Below, one piece after another: positions 6,367-8,382 of a stretch of 8,382 nt of DNA; position 1 is the first letter of the stretch; the number at the start of each line of letters is the position of its first letter. A model generated the notes under the pieces. That model was not told where the DNA came from. It did no database searches and was given only the letters and a program-made list of their open reading frames with translations. The stretch is from contig JACMKJ010000186.1 of the NCBI GenBank assembly GCA_014380155.1, forward strand, positions 1 through 8,382. The letters run 5' to 3'. The translations under genes were made by a program, and so were the position numbers. Source of the DNA: Rhizobacter sp. (GTDB lineage: Bacteria; Pseudomonadota; Gammaproteobacteria; Burkholderiales; Burkholderiaceae_C).

Positions 6367-7458
6367 TCAAGCAGCGTGAGGGGTCTTGATCGGAAGATCG
6401 TAGGCGGCGAACAGCGCTTCGCGAAACCGTGTCTCGTCGAATCGCTCTTCGATGTCACGGCGCGCTGCCTGGCCGATTTTGCGGCGTAACTCGACGGAAT
6501 CGATCAGAGGTGCGATGCAGTTGACCATTTCTTCGGCGGTGCGGCAGAGGTAGCCGCTTTCACCGTGCCGCACGATGCTGCGGTGATCGGGGGTGTCAAC
6601 GGCCACGCAGGGCAGACCCACGGCCATGGCTTCGACCAGCAGAGACGGGAACCCCGATTCGCCGCCGGGGGCGAGGTAGACCCAGCCCGCGGCAAGGCGC
6701 GAGGCCCACTCGGCGGTGGTGTTCACCGGGAACACACCGACTTGCGCGGCCTTCAGTCGAAGGCGGCTGGCATCGTCGATGGAGCCAATCCAGTTGAAGG
6801 CCAGCCCGAGCTCACTGTCGCCCAGCAGCACGGCGAGCTGCGCGAACAGGTCGGCATCGTGCGGGCTGCTGGAGTGGCTGCCGGTCACGATCAAAGGGTG
6901 GCGCGCCTCGTGCCGAGGGACGGCAAAAAACTCCGCGCTGACAGGCCGCTCCACCCGTGCCACCGAGGGCTGCGCCGCCGCAGTCAGCGGTGTGACTTCT
7001 GCGGCGGGTGCGGTCCGTTTGTAGGCGGCGTGCTGGAGAGCGATCGCGATGCCCGCGCGACGCGCCATCCAGGTACCGACGAGACGCGGCAGCAGCCCAT
7101 AGAGATGGACCCCCTGCGTCGGGCTCCTCACCAACTCGTTGCGAAAAGCCCTCAGGGCCCACACCCAGCGCCGCAGGGGGTTTTTTGTGGGAGGCGCAAC
7201 GACAACACGCACCGACACGTGGATTCGTGGCCGCAGACGGTGCATCTGCGGGCTGTGGACGAACACGATCGACTGCTCGATGGCAGCGTCTGCCAGCGCC
7301 GAGGCGGCCGGCTCCAGGAAGCGGAACACATCGTCATCCACGGAACCGATCAGGTGCACCACCTTGCCCGCGGGTGTGCCTTCTTCGAGGTCTCTCGTCG
7401 TAAAGCGCGCCGAGTCGCTCTTCTTCAATTTCGGCAGGGCCGATCTGTCGTTTGTCAT
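6367..7458 (-). CDS. GT4-like glycosyltransferase (group 1 fold)
   Basis: 363 residues from ATG 7458; 370 if the TTG at 7479, which overlaps the previous stop as TTGA, is used. Residue numbers below use the 370-residue form. The C-terminal half carries the group 1 nucleotide-sugar-binding signature: PLIVTGSHSSSP (195-206) opens the second Rossmann domain, and APGGESGFPSLLVEAMAVGL (270-289) with DTPDHRSIVRHGESGYLC (295-312) is the donor-phosphate region. The N-terminal half is less conserved, as usual for the acceptor side. It acts in the cytoplasm at the membrane, adding a sugar to the lipid-linked intermediate; as the gene directly after the priming transferase it may add the second sugar (inference). 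In the E-x7-E motif, E283 is the second glutamate and the first position is S275, with E274 one residue earlier. The coding strand contains A AAA AAC at codons 98-100. Donor sugar and linkage cannot be told. Confidence 0.82.
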   Translation of the reverse strand: MTNDRSALPKLKKSDSARFTTRDLEEGTPAGKVVHLIGSVDDDVFRFLEPAASALADAAIEQSIVFVHSPQMHRLRPRIHVSVRVVVAPPTKNPLRRWVWALRAFRNELVRSPTQGVHLYGLLPRLVGTWMARRAGIAIALQHAAYKRTAPAAEVTPLTAAAQPSVARVERPVSAEFFAVPRHEARHPLIVTGSHSSSPHDADLFAQLAVLLGDSELGLAFNWIGSIDDASRLRLKAAQVGVFPVNTTAEWASRLAAGWVYLAPGGESGFPSLLVEAMAVGLPCVAVDTPDHRSIVRHGESGYLCRTAEEMVNCIAPLIDSVELRRKIGQAARRDIEERFDETRFREALFAAYDLPIKTPHAA

Positions 7459-7475
7459 CCCCGGTGCATCGGTCG

Positions 7476-8153
7476 TCAACGAGCACCGTCGCGTGAGAGC
7501 ACCACGCCGACCGTTTTGAACAGAATTTGCAGATCGAGCCAGACCGTGCGCTGTTCGACGTAGCTGCGATCAAGCGCCACCCGCTCGTCGTAGGTGGTGT
7601 CGTTTCGACCGCTGACCTGCCACAGGCCGGTGATGCCGGGGCGCACGCTCAGGTAATGCCAGCGCACCCGGCCGTAACGGGTGAGTTCGGCCACGGTGAT
7701 CGGGCGCGGCCCGACCAGCACCATCTCGCCGCGCAGCACGTTGAAGAGCTGGGGCAGCTCGTCCAGGCTGGTGCGACGCAGGAAATGGCCGACCGGTGTG
7801 ATGCGGGGGTCATTGGAGAGCTTCTGGTCGCGTTCCCACTCTTCACGAGCTTCAGGGCTGTCGCGCAGCAGATCGGCGAGCATCTGCTCGGACTCGCGGT
7901 ACATGGTTCGGAACTTGAGGCAGCGAAAGAGCTTGCCGCCGCGACCAACGCGGTAGTGCGCAAAGAAGATGGGCGCGCCATCCTTGCGCCACGTGAGCCA
8001 GGCCACCAGCGCCATCAGCGGGCTCAGTGCCAACAGCATCAGCAAGGCCACGAGCTGATTCAAGAGCAGGTTCAATCCATCCAGCATGGCAGCCGGTGAA
8101 CCGAGACGCTCGCTGAACCACCTTGCACCGGAAACGTAAGACGCGACTTTCAT
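7476..8153 (-). CDS. Undecaprenyl-phosphate sugar-1-phosphate transferase (WbaP/EpsL-like priming enzyme, short form)
   Basis: 225 residues. It transfers a hexose-1-phosphate from a UDP-sugar to undecaprenyl phosphate, the first membrane step of EPS assembly. One hydrophobic segment (about 28-54) would be the re-entrant membrane helix of monotopic phosphoglycosyl transferases. Catalytic-domain landmarks in order: KFRTMY at 80-85, NDPRITPVGHFLRRTSLDEL at 114-133 with the catalytic Asp-Glu pair D131/E132, GEMVLVGPRP at 142-151, RPGITGLWQVSGRND at 171-185 and LDRSYV at 194-199. The protein lacks the four-helix and CoA-binding-like N-terminal region of long WbaP/WcaJ enzymes. The C-terminal domain resembles galactose/glucose-specific members, but the substrate is not proven. 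I chose ATG 8153 over a far upstream TTG at 8327 because GGGAG lies seven bases before it, family homology begins just after, and the predicted promoter lies between the two. It is the first gene of the operon; its TGA lies 17 bp before the next ATG. Confidence 0.9.
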   Translation of the reverse strand: MKVASYVSGARWFSERLGSPAAMLDGLNLLLNQLVALLMLLALSPLMALVAWLTWRKDGAPIFFAHYRVGRGGKLFRCLKFRTMYRESEQMLADLLRDSPEAREEWERDQKLSNDPRITPVGHFLRRTSLDELPQLFNVLRGEMVLVGPRPITVAELTRYGRVRWHYLSVRPGITGLWQVSGRNDTTYDERVALDRSYVEQRTVWLDLQILFKTVGVVLSRDGAR

Positions 8154-8160
8154 GACAGCT

Positions 8161-8165
8161 CTCCC
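8161..8165 (-). promoter_or_regulatory. Ribosome binding site of the priming transferase
   Basis: The minus strand reads GGGAG, then seven bases, then ATG at 8153. It is the clearest Shine-Dalgarno sequence at a full-length gene in the window and fixes the start of the first gene. Confidence 0.65.
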
Positions 8166-8193
8166 AGGGGGCCGTTTTTGATGTTTGATGCAG

Positions 8194-8209
8194 TGCAACA
8201 TTCGGGCCA
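8194..8209 (-). promoter_or_regulatory. Candidate sigma-54 (RpoN) promoter, -24/-12 type
   Basis: The minus strand reads TGGCCCGAATGTTGCA, preceded by C. The sigma-54 consensus is YTGGCACG-N4-TTGCW. Every defined base matches except one (C for A in the -24 block), and the GG and GC dinucleotides have the exact required spacing. With C at 8195 as -12, transcription would start near 8183. This gives a leader of about 30 nt that contains the GGGAG ribosome binding site of the first gene. Sigma-54 promoters need an ATP-using enhancer-binding activator bound upstream. Such control of EPS genes is known in betaproteobacteria that use the PrsK/PrsR system. Start-site mapping is not available here, so this is a motif-based call. 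Confidence 0.65.
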
Positions 8210-8334
8210 GATTTGCGACGCGACCACCCTCAAATGAATGCACCACGGCGACATGGTTTTGCCGCATGGATCGCGGGCAAGCTGCGTCCGAGCTCTGGGT
8301 GAGGAAGAGGTTCCATGTTGGTTGCAAATCAACA

Positions 8335-8356
8335 CAAGTTCAGCCGGCTGAACTTG
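8335..8356. repeat. 22-bp perfect palindrome in the operon leader
   Basis: The 11-base half CAAGTTCAGCC is followed immediately by its exact reverse complement, with no spacer and no mismatch. The centre lies about 160 bp upstream of the start site predicted from the sigma-54 motif, a usual distance for an enhancer-binding site. It could instead be the intrinsic terminator of a minus-strand gene ending to the right: the minus strand continues with the moderately T-rich TGTTGATTTG, and a TGA in one open frame lies about 13 bp before it. A spacer-free dyad and a short T tract favour a protein-binding operator, but both remain possible. The rest of 8210-8334 holds no gene or other motif I can support. 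Confidence 0.6.
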
Positions 8357-8382
8357 CGGCGCATCCTCGTCACACGATCAGC

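Noticed and set aside
8154..8327. Upstream TTG start that would add 58 residues to the priming transferase.
   Set aside because: The extension has no family similarity, lacks a ribosome binding site, and would cover the sigma-54 element and the good GGGAG site at 8161-8165.
8329..8364. An 11-residue leader peptide (MRRKFSRLNLC) overlapping the palindrome on the minus strand.
   Set aside because: The GAGG before its ATG touches the start codon without usable spacing, it lies upstream of the predicted transcription start, and the peptide has no attenuator-like codon run. It could equally be the tail of a frame entering from beyond the window.

Overview
The window is about 8.4 kb of GC-rich DNA. 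All eight recognisable genes lie on the minus strand, so the cluster is transcribed from right to left. The protein families (a WbaP/EpsL-type sugar-1-phosphate transferase, an EpsF-like chain-length protein, an EpsG-like BY-kinase-family ATPase and a Wzy-type polymerase), the high GC and the dense packing point to an exopolysaccharide (EPS) or capsule locus of a betaproteobacterium. Burkholderiales (the Rubrivivax/Leptothrix/Roseateles part of that order) is my best guess; this is inferred from family resemblance, not proven.

Layout in transcription order. 8382-8154 is a 229-bp non-coding leader with a 22-bp perfect palindrome, a near-consensus sigma-54 promoter and a good ribosome binding site. 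Then come: 8153-7476, undecaprenyl-phosphate sugar phosphotransferase (starts the lipid-linked repeat unit); 7458-6367, GT4-fold glycosyltransferase; 6340-4916, EpsF-like polysaccharide co-polymerase; 4876-3968, EpsG-like ATPase/kinase; 3937-2660, Wzy-like polymerase; 2663-1548, acyltransferase-3 membrane protein, starting at a GTG that overlaps the polymerase stop; 1534-191, exported right-handed beta-helix protein with a Tat-like signal; 194-1, start of a second GT4 glycosyltransferase, cut by the window edge.

The genes are packed with 4-bp overlaps or gaps of at most 39 bp, and I see no internal promoter or terminator, so one operon is likely. Together they fit a Wzx/Wzy-dependent pathway: the priming transferase loads a sugar phosphate onto undecaprenyl phosphate, glycosyltransferases extend it, the acyltransferase decorates it, the polymerase joins repeat units, and EpsF/EpsG set chain length. 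The beta-helix protein would act on the polymer outside the cytoplasm as a lyase, hydrolase or epimerase. A Wzx flippase and a Wza-type outer-membrane exporter are not in the window and are probably encoded nearby.

The most interesting non-coding signal is the sigma-54 (RpoN) promoter, placed to give a leader of about 30 nt, with the palindrome about 160 bp upstream of the predicted start site. This suggests control by an enhancer-binding regulator. I saw no tRNA, rRNA, CRISPR array, insertion sequence or phage feature.
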